From JAADDG01 sp964450755 (GTDB lineage Bacteria > Campylobacterota > Campylobacteria > Campylobacterales > JAADDG01): a DNA stretch of 6,344 bases. The position numbers were made by a program, and so were the translations under genes. Positions 6,339 through 6,344 of the stretch are shown here, piece by piece. Below the pieces are notes generated by a model that worked only from the letters and a program-made list of their open reading frames with translations, was not told the DNA's origin and did no database searches. The stretch covers positions 1-6,344 of the forward strand of contig CAYVDJ010000003.1 in NCBI GenBank assembly GCA_964450755.1, in the 5' to 3' direction. Positions within the stretch are counted from its first letter, which is position 1. The number at the start of each line of letters is the position of its first letter.

Positions 6339-6344
6339 AACACT
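6333..6344 (+). CDS. Possible start of the next gene (first four codons only)
   Basis: An ATG at 6333 is preceded by AGAGG (6323-6327) at five bases, and four open codons (M-I-N-T) run to the window edge. The start would lie inside the right arm of the downstream hairpin. Continuation of the cluster here (for example siroheme decarboxylase genes, which are missing so far) would be expected, but four codons allow no identification. It could equally be chance. Confidence 0.25.

Noticed and set aside
1..6344. CRISPR arrays, insertion sequences, tRNA or rRNA genes
   Set aside because: No regularly spaced direct repeats, transposase motifs, terminal repeats or RNA gene signatures were seen; nearly all bases belong to nir genes.

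Overview
The window is one strand-uniform (+) block of a denitrification (nir) gene cluster for cytochrome cd1 nitrite reductase and its heme d1 cofactor. It holds five coding regions in the order nirS (5'-truncated by the window edge), a nirN-like gene with an extra C-terminal cytochrome c domain, nirJ, nirF and nirE (a cobA/SUMT-type gene). A possible next gene begins in the last dozen bases.

The DNA is AT-rich, with lysine-rich proteins, AGA as the common arginine codon, frequent ATA and short intergenic gaps. Together with the compact gene order, this suggests a denitrifying member of the Campylobacterota (Sulfurimonas/Sulfurovum/Nitratiruptor-like). An Aquificota origin cannot be excluded from composition alone. 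This assignment is inference; no marker gene is present.

Layout: nirS occupies 1-1559. The 106-bp gap to the next gene contains two back-to-back perfect hairpins, which probably terminate or stabilise the nirS message and reduce read-through. The remaining genes are packed tightly: nirN-like to nirJ overlaps by 1 bp with a GTG start, nirJ to nirF has a 15-bp gap, and nirF to nirE overlaps by 1 bp (TAATG). They look like one translationally coupled unit. After nirE there is a long hairpin (6301-6338) whose right arm covers a possible ribosome-binding site and ATG.

How the genes work together: NirE methylates uroporphyrinogen III to precorrin-2, the entry to siroheme. Siroheme decarboxylation would need NirDLGH/Ahb proteins, which are not in this window. 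NirJ (radical SAM) then removes propionates, NirF (periplasmic d1-like propeller) acts late in maturation, and NirN oxidises dihydro-heme d1 to heme d1 and hands it to NirS, which reduces nitrite to NO in the periplasm. The most unusual element is the NirN-like protein, a c-d1-c architecture with two separate CxxCH hemes. The rest is a recognisable, though compactly rearranged, nir cluster. I did not find evidence for a wholly new system.
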